Assembly (NCBI RefSeq): GCF_018614975.1
Contig: NZ_JAGGNR010000015.1
Coordinates: 1 to 64,000, forward strand
Length of the DNA stretch: 64,000 nucleotides
Direction of reading: 5' to 3'
From: Paenibacillus polymyxa
GTDB lineage: Bacteria; Bacillota; Bacilli; Paenibacillales; Paenibacillaceae
This document shows positions 37,635 through 47,048 of the stretch, one piece after another; position 1 is the first letter of the stretch; every line of letters begins with the position of its first letter. The notes beneath the pieces are model-generated. The model saw only the letters and a list, made by a program, of their open reading frames with translations, was not told the DNA's origin and made no database searches. Both the position numbers and the translations under genes were made by a program.

Positions 37635-37871
37635 CTAGAAGGTCAAAACTCTCCAAATTGCAGATGCTTCTATTCTGCCGCCTCTGCCAACCATGCTTGC
37701 ATAGCCGGAAATTCTGCCCGATTCCAACGCCAAAACTTCCCACGACCATGCAGAGATGCTTGGCGCATGTCCCTCGCCAGTAGTGTATAACGTACAATAA
37801 TAGTAACCTTCACCATTTTCAAAAAGAGTGCAAAAAAGACGTTCTGGCGGCAGTGAAAAGGTAGCGAAATA
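37635..37871 (-). pseudogene. 5'-truncated or degenerate coding fragment (unknown family)
   Basis: A stop-bounded frame of 78 codons with no ATG, GTG or TTG near its left end; two in-frame TGA codons separate it from an upstream ATG (MSFARVQAQ*). The sequence reads like real protein: EGYYYCTLYTTGEGHAPS, WSWEVLALESGRISG and EASAIWRVLTF. A genuine terminator lies 63 bp past its stop. I read it as the C-terminal remnant of a beta-rich protein. A different frame (48 codons ending at 37670) is a weaker alternative. Confidence 0.4.
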
Positions 37872-37976
37872 TCAGGATCATTGCGCCTGTACGCGAGCAA
37901 AAGACATACGTGAGGTGAATTCCAGACTACCCGCCTTGTGAGGATGGAAGCACTTCAACATCTCGTAATCAGCACA

Positions 37977-38012
37977 AATTAGCCGTACAGATGATCACCC
38001 GTACGGCTAATT
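37977..38012. terminator. bidirectional terminator after rplY/ctc
   Basis: AATTAGCCGTAC (37977-37988) and GTACGGCTAATT (38001-38012) form a perfect 12-bp stem. T-rich on both outgoing sides. Confidence 0.75.
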
Positions 38013-38044
38013 TTGACTTATTCAGCTTTGCGAATTTGGAATTG

Positions 38045-38590
38045 TTAAGGTTTAACTACAGAGAGAAGAGACTCATTCCCCTCAGAGATCACCGTCACAT
38101 CTGGAGCAAACGTTGCATCACTTACATGTAGCGTTTCTCCAAGTTCCATAGCACTAATGTCAAATTCAATCGACGTTGGCAAGTGTCTCGGCAATGCCTC
38201 CACTTCAATAGAAGATAATTGAACTTGCACGACTCCGCCCTGCTTTGTGCCAATCGGTGTGCCGTTGAACTTGACAGGAATTTTTGTGCGCATGATCTCA
38301 TTGGTCTGCACCTGTTGAAAATCCACATGAATCAAATCTCGTGTAACCGAATCACGTTGGAGGTCTTCCAATAATACGGTCAATGAACCTTTCTCTTCAA
38401 ACTGCAATTCAATAAAACCAGACGCTCCTTGCTTCAACCATTTTTGAAATTCTATTGTTGGAATATGAATCATCTCATTCTCCGTATTTCTGCCAAACAC
38501 AATACCTGGCAAACGCCCGGATTTACGTAGATCCTTAAGTCGAGAAGAATTTAATGGAATGCGGGTCTCCGCTTGAAAACGAGTAGTCAT
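38045..38590 (-). CDS. rplY: 50S ribosomal protein L25 / general stress protein Ctc
   Basis: 181 residues, the length of the two-domain TL5/Ctc form. N-terminal 5S-rRNA-binding L25 domain (about 1-90; LRKSGRLPGIVFG and RDLIHVDFQQV) followed by the C-terminal TL5 beta domain (about 95-181; LPTSIEFDISAMELGETLHVSD). Binds 5S rRNA in the large subunit; in Bacillus Ctc is stress-inducible. In Bacillus it lies near spoVC/mfd, but here it stands alone, so it may be a second copy (not checkable here). GAGGAG lies 11 nt before the ATG. Confidence 0.93.
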   Translation of the reverse strand: MTTRFQAETRIPLNSSRLKDLRKSGRLPGIVFGRNTENEMIHIPTIEFQKWLKQGASGFIELQFEEKGSLTVLLEDLQRDSVTRDLIHVDFQQVQTNEIMRTKIPVKFNGTPIGTKQGGVVQVQLSSIEVEALPRHLPTSIEFDISAMELGETLHVSDATFAPDVTVISEGNESLLSVVKP

Positions 38591-38958
38591 GCTATGTTCG
38601 CTCCTCTTTATTAAATGATATTTTCACATTTTTCATACTCATCCAACCATCCCCTGTAGGGGCTAAAGAGAGAAACATAGCATCACCACCTCCATATACG
38701 ATCCAATTGATTTTAAAATACATTTAATGTAAGCACCCATAATATACATGAAGGCACTCTACTCCGAAGAGTAGAATGCCTATGGGATGCTTCAACCCTA
38801 TCATAGAAACCTAGATTTGTCGATTTAACCCCATGATATGATCAAAAGCGTCTCCTTTCAGTCCGCGTCGTTGATCAGCATAGAGACCACCCCAACGATG
38901 GAGTGGCCTTCATGTCCTCATCTCTAAATTTATATATCCTCGATACTCGTTGGATTCG
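38591..38958. other. intergenic gap with two hairpins
   Basis: No gene seen. A 12-bp hairpin (AGGCACTCTACT / AGTAGAATGCCT, one G-T pair) lies at 38752-38781. A second (CCACCCC / GGAGTGG) at 38887-38907 may terminate the minus-strand gene at 38959. The rest is promoter-like AT-rich sequence. Confidence 0.4.
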
Positions 38959-39318
38959 TCAGAATTTATCATCTTGTACCAGAATATGATACATATCCAA
39001 TGTCTCAATAACATAGTCTTCCGCAATGTTGCCAAGTGTCGTATTCAGCGGAATGTCATATTCCCGCGTAAATATAGATATACGATCTGTTCTGCTATGT
39101 AACATATAAGCCTTAATCGTGCGCGAAATATCTGCCGTATGTTCAACATAAGCAAGCCGCGAGGTGTTGATGTTATGTGCAAAGGACTCTGCTCCTTCAA
39201 TCTCGAAGAACGGCCTGAAGGATATTCCTGTGTCGTTCACATGTTTTAAGCCATGGCGCACGTTGGCCTCTCCCACAATATACTTGAGCTTTACACCACC
39301 AAGCGTGAAAAAACACAT
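38959..39318 (-). CDS. hypothetical protein
   Basis: Up to 119 residues. The ATG at 39318 lies inside the terminator of the 5'-nucleotidase gene, so the real start is probably downstream (for example GTG 39276, 105 residues). No ribosome binding site is convincing. The body (KYIVGEANVRHGLKHVND, then DISRTIKAYMLHSRTDRIS and LGNIAEDYVIETLDMYH) is mixed alpha/beta without signal peptide or TM helix. No family recognised. Confidence 0.45.
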   Translation of the reverse strand: MCFFTLGGVKLKYIVGEANVRHGLKHVNDTGISFRPFFEIEGAESFAHNINTSRLAYVEHTADISRTIKAYMLHSRTDRISIFTREYDIPLNTTLGNIAEDYVIETLDMYHILVQDDKF

Positions 39319-39359
39319 CCTACATTGGGATATAACCTTCTCCCAATCGGATGTGTTTT
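39310..39359 (-). terminator. strong terminator after the 5'-nucleotidase gene
   Basis: AAAACACATCC (39310-39320) pairs perfectly with GGATGTGTTTT (39349-39359), with an inner ATTGGGA/TCCCAAT stem, then a T6 tract on the minus strand. Confidence 0.85.
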
Positions 39360-39393
39360 CCTGTTTTAATATAAAATTTGACTAAGTTCTAAA

Positions 39394-41517
39394 TTATGAA
39401 GCTTTTGCTGCAACAGCTTTTTCAATTAATGCTTTTGCATCGTTAGTAGTCAGACCTTTTTTAGGTTGAAGTGATTTTTTATCTGTTCCAGCAAAAATAC
39501 CTTTGTTAATCAGTTTTGCCATAGGTTTAATTGCATAGGCGGACACAGATTTACCATCTTCGAAACTAGCAATAATCGTAGCAGCGTCTTTATCAGTCGC
39601 TTGATCTTTTACCAACTTAGCAAGAATGGTAGCAGCTTCTTCACGCGTGATATCCCGATCAGGATAGAAGTTTCCACCATAACCTTGAATGAATCCAGCA
39701 TGCGTAGCTTCAGCAATCGCATCTGCATATGCAGCATTAGCCGCAACATCCTTGAATGCAGGTGCTGTAGCTACTTCGTTAAGTTTCAACATGTCGACCA
39801 GAGCACTTACAAATTCAGCACGAGAAATGACTTCTGTTGTTACAGGTGTTTCTGTTGGCTCGCTAGATGCAGCCAGGTTTGTGATACGTCCTTCATTTTT
39901 AGCTACGATGCTACCGCCTTTATACGTGTCTACGATGTATTGGTAGAATACATCCAGATCGATAGGACCTGCCAGGGATGATTTAGCATCCAACAGCACT
40001 TTATAGTTATCTCCACCTGCTGCCATAAAGTTGTTAACTACAGCCGTATATGTTTTTGCAGGATCAATTGGTGTTCCATCTTCCAGAGTAAGACCAGTAA
40101 TACGTTCTGCCACTGGCTTATTGAAATCTGCAGTGTATTTCAAACCAGAGATTTGGAGTGTTTTGGTATTAGGTGTACCGTCAGCATTCGTACCCCATTG
40201 CTGCTGCAACAAGGTTTTAACCTGTTTGCCAGTCAGCTCAAGTTTCACTAGAGTATTACCGAACGGTTGGATTTTGGCAAGATCAGCAAAGGTCACATCG
40301 CCTTGTGGCAGATCCGCACGAATACCGCCTGGATTCATAAATGAAAAGTCAGCAGCACTTGCCTTATCCCCAAAGTCTGCTTCACGCATTGAATCTGCAA
40401 TGAGGTTGCCTAGAGGGGCTTCGTTATTATAAGCATCTGTACGGGTAACAGAACCATCCGTTGTGCCTACTGGCTTCGTCAGCTCAGGATGCTTGTCTAA
40501 TGATTTTTTGATAATAGCTAAAGATTCAGGATCTTCTTTTACACCCTCTTGGATAGTCGTTGTAACGGTCGCTGATTTTTCAGTAACATCCCCGGTAGCA
40601 GGGTCAATCATCAGCTTGATATCTTCAAACGCCGTACCATAGGAATAAGCTTGAACGATCAACTTTCCATTCACTTCACCATTAGCCAAAGCATGATTGT
40701 CACCTGCAACGATCACGTCAACAGGGGAATCTGCTGGTAGAGCTTTTGCCAAATCAGCCGCTTCTCCAGTGGTTACGCCTTCTTTGGTTGATGCCGGATC
40801 ATGCGCCAACACGATGATCGTTTCTACGCCCTTATCTTGCAACTCTTTAGCATATTTATTAACGGCTTCCACTTCTTCTTCTGCGCTTAAGAAACGCACA
40901 CCAGCGGTACCCGATGGGGATACTTTGGCAGGAGTAGACTTCGTCACTAATCCGATAAATCCAATTTTGACTCCGCCCACTTCTTTAATCACATAGGGCT
41001 GAATCAATGTTTTGCCAGTAGCGGTATCAATGACGTTAGCATTGACGTAATCAAATTTTGCACCAGCATGCGTTACCTTACCTTCTTTTGGATCAAGGCC
41101 ACCAAAGATCTGTGCCTTTAATGCAGCGATACCTTGGTCGAATTCATGATTCCCCAAGGACCCTACATCAAATCCCATCATATTCATCCATTCCATGGTA
41201 GGCTCGTCACGATCCAGAGATGAGGCTGGAGCAGATGCACCAACAGAGTCTCCATTATGGAAGAGTAGGGAGTGTTCATATTTGGCTTGAGTCTCTTTGA
41301 GATAGGTTGCTAGAATTGGAGCCGTTCCTGCCTTCTTATCACCCACGATTGATGTGGTATCTAACTGACCGTGGAAATCATTGATTCCAATCAAGTGTAC
41401 TTCTACATCGTTACCTGCGGCAGAGACAGAACCTGCTGCGCCCAATAGTTGCGTGAGTAATAGTGCAGCAGTAGCTACACGCAGTGTGCTTTTACCCAAA
41501 ACTTTTTTCCAAAACAT
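39394..41517 (-). CDS. cell-surface 5'-nucleotidase/UshA-type phosphoesterase with SLH domains
   Basis: 707 residues; signal peptide 1-33. The metallophosphatase domain (about 38-260) has HLIGINDFHGQLD, HNGDSVGAS and LGNHEFDQG, and the second 5'-nucleotidase C-terminal domain (about 340-530) includes NLIADSMR and the substrate loop MNPGGIRAD. Residues about 560-707 are SLH repeats (SRAEFVSALVDML, TREEAATILAKL) that anchor it to the wall. It probably dephosphorylates extracellular nucleotides for phosphate or nucleoside salvage. Monocistronic with a strong terminator. Confidence 0.93.
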   Translation of the reverse strand: MFWKKVLGKSTLRVATAALLLTQLLGAAGSVSAAGNDVEVHLIGINDFHGQLDTTSIVGDKKAGTAPILATYLKETQAKYEHSLLFHNGDSVGASAPASSLDRDEPTMEWMNMMGFDVGSLGNHEFDQGIAALKAQIFGGLDPKEGKVTHAGAKFDYVNANVIDTATGKTLIQPYVIKEVGGVKIGFIGLVTKSTPAKVSPSGTAGVRFLSAEEEVEAVNKYAKELQDKGVETIIVLAHDPASTKEGVTTGEAADLAKALPADSPVDVIVAGDNHALANGEVNGKLIVQAYSYGTAFEDIKLMIDPATGDVTEKSATVTTTIQEGVKEDPESLAIIKKSLDKHPELTKPVGTTDGSVTRTDAYNNEAPLGNLIADSMREADFGDKASAADFSFMNPGGIRADLPQGDVTFADLAKIQPFGNTLVKLELTGKQVKTLLQQQWGTNADGTPNTKTLQISGLKYTADFNKPVAERITGLTLEDGTPIDPAKTYTAVVNNFMAAGGDNYKVLLDAKSSLAGPIDLDVFYQYIVDTYKGGSIVAKNEGRITNLAASSEPTETPVTTEVISRAEFVSALVDMLKLNEVATAPAFKDVAANAAYADAIAEATHAGFIQGYGGNFYPDRDITREEAATILAKLVKDQATDKDAATIIASFEDGKSVSAYAIKPMAKLINKGIFAGTDKKSLQPKKGLTTNDAKALIEKAVAAKAS

Positions 41518-42031
41518 GAATGAAAAAACCCCTCTCCAATTTTAGATCCTGAGATATTTTACCATAGTTCAATTCATAAAAATCATAAAATATATAAAAT
41601 GTATGTAAAAATTTTGGGAGATTGATAGAGGAGATGAATACCTATGTCTCGAGCTGCACCAAAATTAGTGTTTGGCTTCAATTTATTCAAGCGAATAATA
41701 GGTTTTTTTCTAGCTCAGGAGACGAGACATTATGACGCATTGGACTTGTGATAGATTCAAAATTTCATATAGAAAAATATGGCTTTTATATTTTTTGTTG
41801 CTATAATGGAAAATAAAGTATGCACTTTCGCCTGATGATGCAACTCCTCTACTAAAGAACATTTAGCCTCCACCTCCTAACACACACACATCCCATTACA
41901 TAATATGTATCAAAGATTTTCACACTTTCTATTAAAGGAGGTGACCGTTGGGAGCATTTTAGATCTTAGTTCCCCTTTTACATCAATTGAGGCTAGCTTT
42001 AACCATTATAAGAAAAATAGGAGCGTGTCCA
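41518..42031. other. divergent promoter region
   Basis: 514 bp, very AT-rich, between the 5'-nucleotidase and lectin genes. Two overlapping tiny frames start near 41636 and 41643 behind GAGGAG, at most 35 codons; neither looks protein-like. A GTCTCGAGCT segment near 41646 can partly pair with AGCTCAGGAGACGAGAC near 41713-41729. Confidence 0.35.
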
Positions 42032-42658
42032 ATGAACAAACGGCTTTTTCCCAGATCTTTTCGCATTCTTATGGCTTGCTTGTTAATTCTTGCATTTGCC
42101 GTACCAGCAACGGCTTCTGCTGGCTATCTTGGAGATAAACTCACGATCGGCCAAAGCATGGCAAAGGGTGACTATCTCACCTCTCAAGATGGCAGGTTCT
42201 CAGCCATTTGGCAAAATGACGGGAACTTTGTTATCTATCAAAATGGTTCTTCGCTCTGGAGTAGCGGAACTAGTAATAGTGGGGCTCTTTCATTCAATTT
42301 TGAATCACAGTACGGGAAACCTGTCATCTATAAATATGGCATGAAATATCAAGATGTTTACCAATATGGTTATCGTTATGGTTTCAACCCGGCTACAGGT
42401 AAATTCGAATATTACACCGGTTGGGGATGGGATAAAGTTTTGATGATTGATACTTCTGTACAGGTAGCTGCTTGGTCTCCCAATACCACCTCATGGATTC
42501 CAGGTCATCACGGGAGCAGCTTACCAGCTAACACAACAGGTGACACACTGGTCATGCAAAGTGATGGGAATTTAGTTCTCTATAATACAACGCTGACCAA
42601 TAGCAATTATCCGAACAGCTGGATTCCTGTCTGGGCTTCGAATACGGGCGGGCGTTAA
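42032..42658 (+). CDS. secreted bulb-type (mannose-binding) lectin-domain protein
   Basis: 208 residues from ATG 42032 with AGGAG 8 nt upstream; an earlier in-frame ATG at 41987 is not needed. Signal peptide 1-31 (…ATASAG). Two B-lectin-like segments: IWQNDGNFVIYQNGSSLWSSG and a later MQSDGNLVLYNTT…VWASNTG. Both carry the QxDxNxVxY mannose-binding signature in intact or near-intact form. Such proteins bind mannose glycans; some bacterial ones are lectin-like bacteriocins. Terminator follows directly. Confidence 0.85.
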   Translation: MNKRLFPRSFRILMACLLILAFAVPATASAGYLGDKLTIGQSMAKGDYLTSQDGRFSAIWQNDGNFVIYQNGSSLWSSGTSNSGALSFNFESQYGKPVIYKYGMKYQDVYQYGYRYGFNPATGKFEYYTGWGWDKVLMIDTSVQVAAWSPNTTSWIPGHHGSSLPANTTGDTLVMQSDGNLVLYNTTLTNSNYPNSWIPVWASNTGGR

Positions 42659-42668
42659 AATTAGATCG

Positions 42669-42697
42669 AGAGCCGCAGGATGCGCGGCTCTTTTTTT
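42669..42697 (+). terminator. terminator after the lectin gene
   Basis: AGAGCCGC / GCGGCTCT stem with loop AGGATGC followed by seven to eight Ts. Confidence 0.9.
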
Positions 42698-42871
42698 GTT
42701 TCCTAAGGAAGTAGATCGTTTATTAACGTCCGATGAGTTAGGCTTTTTTTCATATATTGACAAATAAATGTGTTAGACTACTAAAAGAAGAATTGCCGAT
42801 CTATACTAAAGAACGCTACACAACTGGATGTAGACAGTTATTACGATAAACGTAGTTAGAAAGGAAACCCC

Positions 42872-43846
42872 ATGAATAGTTCCTTGAAGCAACGAATGAA
42901 ATCATTAGTAGCACCAGTGTTTCCCGGTGGAATCATAACCATTCTGATATTTTACCTTGATTACTTCCAATTCGAACTTGTTGAGAAATTTCTGCTTTTT
43001 GCGGCTTTTGTCATTGTACCTCTTGTGAATTTACTATTGAACCATGACGAAAAGAATAAACATCAACGAATGATTTATGCTGTTATGAAATGGCTTCAAT
43101 TTCCCGCTGCGCTTCTTACCCTCGCCTCGGTAATGAGTAGCAGGATGTGGGGGTTAGAAAGTACGGAAATTCCAGGGATTCTGTCTCTTGGATGGCTACT
43201 GTTCACATTGCTGCTTGGCATCTATGGCCTGACCACGATTGTGATCTCTAAAGGAAAAGCAGCGGAAATAGCGATTGGTGCGGGGCTCGTTTATTTTTTT
43301 ATCGGAGGCATCTGGTTTACCTTATATCAATATCAAGTAAACCTTTTCCAGGCTAATCCTGCAACTCACGCATTAAGCTCAGTTCACTTTCATTTTTCGT
43401 CTGCAATCGTTCCGATTTTTATTGGTGCACTGGGACGCATCATGACGAAGAAAAGCTGGTATCCCTGGGTCGTTGCGATCGATATCATCGGACCCATTTT
43501 GATTGCGATTGGTATGATTTTCTCCAAGCCAATTGAATACATTGGTGTCAGTTTGTTCGCCTGCAATATTGTGGTTTACACCGCTTATCTCCTTACTTAC
43601 TTGAGAAAAAACGCTTTGGATATTAAGGCAGCCTTCTTCTTAGGCCTTTCTTGCCTAGCCTTTTACACGGTTGTTGTCATTTCCATCTTCTATCCGTTAC
43701 TGAAAAATATGTACTCCTTAACCATACTCGATTTTATTCCCATTTATGGATCTCTGCATGCGTTTGGTTTTGTTTTATGTGGACTGATTGGTTGGGTGTA
43801 TATGTTAGGCTTCATTAAGGAAAAGGCTACCCAATCGGCTTCATAG
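42872..43846 (+). CDS. YndJ-like polytopic membrane protein
   Basis: 324 residues; AGAAAGGAAACCCC precedes the ATG. About nine TM helices. The segment SSVHFHFSSAIVPIF matches the conserved HFHF/HFHYS motif of the YndJ family, and the C-terminal SLHAFGFVLCGLIGW is also family-like. Function not established. Stand-alone with its own promoter region. Confidence 0.8.
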   Translation: MNSSLKQRMKSLVAPVFPGGIITILIFYLDYFQFELVEKFLLFAAFVIVPLVNLLLNHDEKNKHQRMIYAVMKWLQFPAALLTLASVMSSRMWGLESTEIPGILSLGWLLFTLLLGIYGLTTIVISKGKAAEIAIGAGLVYFFIGGIWFTLYQYQVNLFQANPATHALSSVHFHFSSAIVPIFIGALGRIMTKKSWYPWVVAIDIIGPILIAIGMIFSKPIEYIGVSLFACNIVVYTAYLLTYLRKNALDIKAAFFLGLSCLAFYTVVVISIFYPLLKNMYSLTILDFIPIYGSLHAFGFVLCGLIGWVYMLGFIKEKATQSAS

Positions 43847-43937
43847 GAGTAGTTTAGTCAGGTTCGTGCTATAATAGTGATCACATAAATAACATTCATC
43901 ATTCTGCCGAGATGGCGATGATTAAGGAGATTGAATT

Positions 43938-44390
43938 TTGACGAACAACCATGATATTGAAGCAGTTAACGAACTACCGGAGAACTTTGAAGAGCTCAAA
44001 CGAGCGGCTAATCGGACGTCAAGCTGGAGAGACAGACTGAATGCGGTGAACGAATTGGGGAACTGGAACACAGCCCCTACCATTAAGTTGCTTCAGCATG
44101 TTTTGAAAAATGATCAAGTGTTCCAGCTGCGCGAAGCCGCATATCACAAGCTCAAGCAGTTGGATGAAGATGTACAAATGCCTGCCAAAAACAAAGGTGA
44201 GCTGTTTAAAGGTACTAACAAAATTTTGCTACGGATTAAAAAAAGCCTTCCTGAAGGTCACACATTTGAGGAATTTAAGGAAAAACTGCAAAAGACACGT
44301 CTGGATCTCTATGACACTTACGAGGGCGACAAAGATGCTGAGTTCGACTCCTGGCTCCATGGTATCTGGGAGACACTAGGTAGAAAATAG
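43938..44390 (+). CDS. HEAT-repeat-like protein
   Basis: 150 residues, TTG start preceded by AAGGAGATTGAATT. Residues about 15-75 contain one to two HEAT-like helical pairs (WRDRLNAVNELGNW, VFQLREAAYHKLKQL); the tail is charged and helical. Probably a protein-protein adaptor; no specific role can be assigned. Clean terminator downstream. Confidence 0.7.
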   Translation: MTNNHDIEAVNELPENFEELKRAANRTSSWRDRLNAVNELGNWNTAPTIKLLQHVLKNDQVFQLREAAYHKLKQLDEDVQMPAKNKGELFKGTNKILLRIKKSLPEGHTFEEFKEKLQKTRLDLYDTYEGDKDAEFDSWLHGIWETLGRK

Positions 44391-44520
44391 CCCTCGTTCA
44401 AGCTACAATGTAGTCTTTACACAGTCTCCATCGGGCTGATGTAACTTTGAAACTTTAACTCGACCCTTTGCTTTATCACGATCGCTATTATACCGTTCAC
44501 CGTATAATAGCTGAGTACAA

Positions 44521-44553
44521 AGCCACTCCAGAAAAATGGAGTGGCTTCTTTAT
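44521..44553 (+). terminator. terminator after the HEAT-repeat gene
   Basis: AGCCACTCCA / TGGAGTGGCT perfect 10-bp stem, loop GAAAAA, then TCTTTATTT. Confidence 0.85.
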
Positions 44554-44612
44554 TTCTTATTATTTTGATTGTCACCAGATTTCATCTCACTCTTTAGCAC
44601 TTTGAAGTATGA

Positions 44613-45146
44613 ATGCAAGAGGCGACAACGGCGAATGAATTAGATCATGAGTTTGATCGGACGGAAGCGAAGCGCTTCGTGGTAAGCGATCTCACCTATG
44701 TGAAGGTCGGGTATCGGTCGCACTACATTTGTGTCCTCATTGACCTTTTCAATCGGGAAATCATTGGCCACAGTGCAGGTCCACATAAGGACGCTGCTCT
44801 GGTTTCGCGTACCTTTGCAACGGTAGAAGGTGATCTGAGCCAAATCCAATGGTTTCATACGGATCGTGGAAATGAGTTTAAAACCCATACGATGGACCAG
44901 CTTCTAGGCGCGTTTGGCATCGGCCGATCACTCAACAAGAAAGGATGCCTCTACGATAATGCCGTGGCCGAAGCCACCTATAAGGTCATGAAATCGGAGT
45001 TTATTTACCAGATGGAATTCTGAAATCTCCGTCACTTGGAATTGTACGATTACGTCAACTGGTTTAACAAGCAGCGAATTCTTGGATCACTAGGGTACAT
45101 CACGCCTGTACAGTATCGCCAAGAAGTTCTTAAAAAAGTTGTCTGA
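44613..45146 (+). pseudogene. IS3-family transposase OrfB remnant
   Basis: The DDE core is recognisable: VVSDLTYVKVG (first Asp), FHTDRGNEF (second Asp) and NAVAEATYKVMKSEF (catalytic Glu region). The N-terminal HTH-21 half is missing, and the frame has an in-frame TGA at 45021-45023, after which it continues (NLRHLELYDYVNWFNKQRI … TPVQYR) to a stop at 45146. Inactive. No flanking OrfA or terminal repeats were identified. It starts the decayed accessory stretch. Confidence 0.8.
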
Positions 45147-45353
45147 TTTAATGTTGAAAATCCACATAGTCCAAATTACATTCAAAAAGGATCGATCGAA
45201 TAATATTTGTATAGTCTCTAATGGCATATTTTGCACGAACATTATTCTTAGCAGCCCTAAATTCCTTTCCATTAATGAAAATGTACCTTGACCAATCGCC
45301 TTTCTTCAAAATGCGAATACTTCACTTGAAGTTTCCCTACTGCATCATGCTTG

Positions 45354-45908
45354 TTATCGCATGCTCACGGGATTCAAACGCGTATAGAGCTGCACCACCT
45401 GCGCTGCTACAGATTCGATATCCCGACCCAGCTCATCGAGTACATAAGACTCTAGCACTCCCATCGTTGCGGTTCCCAAAAACTTCAATAAGATATGCTT
45501 ATCGATCATTGGATTAGAAGCTGGATCTATCTTGCTGCTGATCTCCCCCATCGTAAAGTCCAACAGTCTTTTACGAAATGATGAGGCCTCTTTACTGTTA
45601 AACAATGCGGCGAAAAATGATTTATGCTGCTCGAAATAAGAAAACCATATAATCGAGCCTTCTGTAATTCCGGTATCTTTTTTTTGCTCGCTTATTTCTC
45701 GCAATCGTGCGAGATGTTCATCCATGATCCGGTCCAGCAGATCGTACTTATCCGTGTAGTGCAAGTAGAACGTTTTACGGCCAATGTTGGCCTTCTCGGT
45801 CAGTGCCCGGACTGTAATCTCGTCAAACCCTTCTTGATACAGCATTTGCAAAAAAGCCGTTTGAATAGCTTGCCGAGACTTGATCACCCTGCGATCAACC
45901 TTTTCCAT
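45354..45908 (-). CDS. TetR/AcrR-family regulator
   Basis: 184 residues. Residues about 8-55 form the TetR HTH (FDEITVRALTEKANIGRKTFYLHY). The C-terminal ligand/dimerisation half is of the TetR_C_7-like type. Divergent from the hydrolase gene at 46074; a large imperfect palindrome in the shared gap (46018-46049) is the likely operator. Inducer unknown. Confidence 0.88.
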   Translation of the reverse strand: MEKVDRRVIKSRQAIQTAFLQMLYQEGFDEITVRALTEKANIGRKTFYLHYTDKYDLLDRIMDEHLARLREISEQKKDTGITEGSIIWFSYFEQHKSFFAALFNSKEASSFRKRLLDFTMGEISSKIDPASNPMIDKHILLKFLGTATMGVLESYVLDELGRDIESVAAQVVQLYTRLNPVSMR

Positions 45909-46017
45909 TCAGCGCAGATCTCCTTTATTTATTGCCCAATAATAGCTGGATGTGTATTAACACACAGATCACGCAATGTGGTAATTGAATCAGCGTCAAT
46001 TGCACTTTAAAGTAAAT

Positions 46018-46049
46018 ATACACAAATGAATTAATATTCACAAGTGTAT
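46018..46049. promoter_or_regulatory. inverted repeat between tetR and hydrolase, candidate operator
   Basis: ATACACAAATGAAT and ATTCACAAGTGTAT are inverted copies (11 of 14 positions) around a 4-bp centre. The right arm is 10 bp before the hydrolase ribosome binding site. Confidence 0.55.
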
Positions 46050-46073
46050 TTAAACCCTAGGGAGGTTCTAACC

Positions 46074-46991
46074 ATGACCACAATTGCTAAAGAAGTGAAA
46101 TATCGCGCTCAGGGTCTGCAGGTGGCAGCCATTCTATATGTACCTGAGCATGCCGGAATGAAACAGCTTCCTGCTATAGTTTGCGTTCATCCGGGCAGCA
46201 GCTGCAAAGAGCAAACCGCGGGCACTTATGCCCAGAAGCTCGCGGAGCTGGGGTATGCAACTATTGTATTCGATGCATCCTATCAAGGAGAGAGCGAGGG
46301 GCAGCCTCGTTATGCCGAATACCCCGCTGCCCGCGTTGAAGACATCCGGTCGGCGGTGGATTACCTCACGACATTGGATTACGTCGATGAAAACCGCATA
46401 GGCGTGTTGGGCGTCTGCGCAGGAGGCGGATACGCGGTGAATGCCGCAATGACGGAACGCCGCATTAAGGCAGTCGGTACTGTCGTCGGTATTAATATCG
46501 GCCGGGGATATCGTGGAGAAGGCGATCCGATCCAAATCCTCGAGGCAGTCGCTCGGCAGCGCACTGCGGAAGCGCGCGGAGCCGAGCCTATGGTCAACCA
46601 GTGGATTCCTAATAGTCATGCCGAGAGAGAGGAAGCCGGCATGACGGATATCGACCTTGTAGGAGCGGTTGATTACTACAGTACGCCAAGAGGTCAGAAC
46701 CCCAATTCTCCCAACAAATTGAAATTCACAAGCGTGGACGCGATCATCGGCTTCGATGCGTTCCATTTAGCGGAAAGTCTGTTGACTCAGCCGTTGCAGG
46801 TCATTGTCGGCGGCGTTCAAGGCGCGTATGGTTCATATAAGGATGGCCATGAAATTTATAACCGGGCGGCTTCCAGGAATAAGGATCTGTTCGTTATAGA
46901 TGGGGCCAGCCACTATGACCTGTACGATCAGCCGGAGCCGGTCGGCCAAGCCATTGAAAAATTAGGGGCTTTCTATCAGGCAAATCTCTAA
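46074..46991 (+). CDS. alpha/beta hydrolase (dienelactone-hydrolase-like)
   Basis: 305 residues from ATG 46074 (GGGAGG 8 nt upstream). Alpha/beta-hydrolase fold with oxyanion region HPGSSCKEQTAG and a nucleophile elbow GVCAGGGYA, where the nucleophile is Cys, as in dienelactone hydrolases. The C-terminal His is in DGASHYDLYDQP. Many relatives with this DUF1100-like pattern act on esters or lactones; substrate unknown. Probably repressed by the divergent TetR protein. Confidence 0.85.
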   Translation: MTTIAKEVKYRAQGLQVAAILYVPEHAGMKQLPAIVCVHPGSSCKEQTAGTYAQKLAELGYATIVFDASYQGESEGQPRYAEYPAARVEDIRSAVDYLTTLDYVDENRIGVLGVCAGGGYAVNAAMTERRIKAVGTVVGINIGRGYRGEGDPIQILEAVARQRTAEARGAEPMVNQWIPNSHAEREEAGMTDIDLVGAVDYYSTPRGQNPNSPNKLKFTSVDAIIGFDAFHLAESLLTQPLQVIVGGVQGAYGSYKDGHEIYNRAASRNKDLFVIDGASHYDLYDQPEPVGQAIEKLGAFYQANL

Positions 46992-47019
46992 GGATCTAGC
47001 ATAGTTGCTGTGCATAAAT

Positions 47020-47048
47020 GGACGCATCCAGGGCATCTGGATGCGTCC
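47020..47048 (+). terminator. terminator-like hairpin after the hydrolase
   Basis: GGACGCATCCAG pairs perfectly with CTGGATGCGTCC (12 bp, 5-nt loop). The T-tract is weak. Confidence 0.6.

Noticed and set aside
37579..37797. 72-codon minus-strand frame
   Set aside because: The frame overlapping at 37635-37871 has much more protein-like sequence although it lacks a start codon; this one has no ribosome binding site.
41636..41770. Two overlapping tiny frames with a GAGGAG site (at most 35 codons)
   Set aside because: Both are short and not protein-like; the segment is a divergent promoter region.
44613..45146. Possibility that the IS3 OrfB at 44613 and OrfA at 1-345 are parts of one element
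   Set aside because: They are 44 kb apart and in opposite orientation, and the OrfB copy is truncated and carries a nonsense codon. They are separate insertions.
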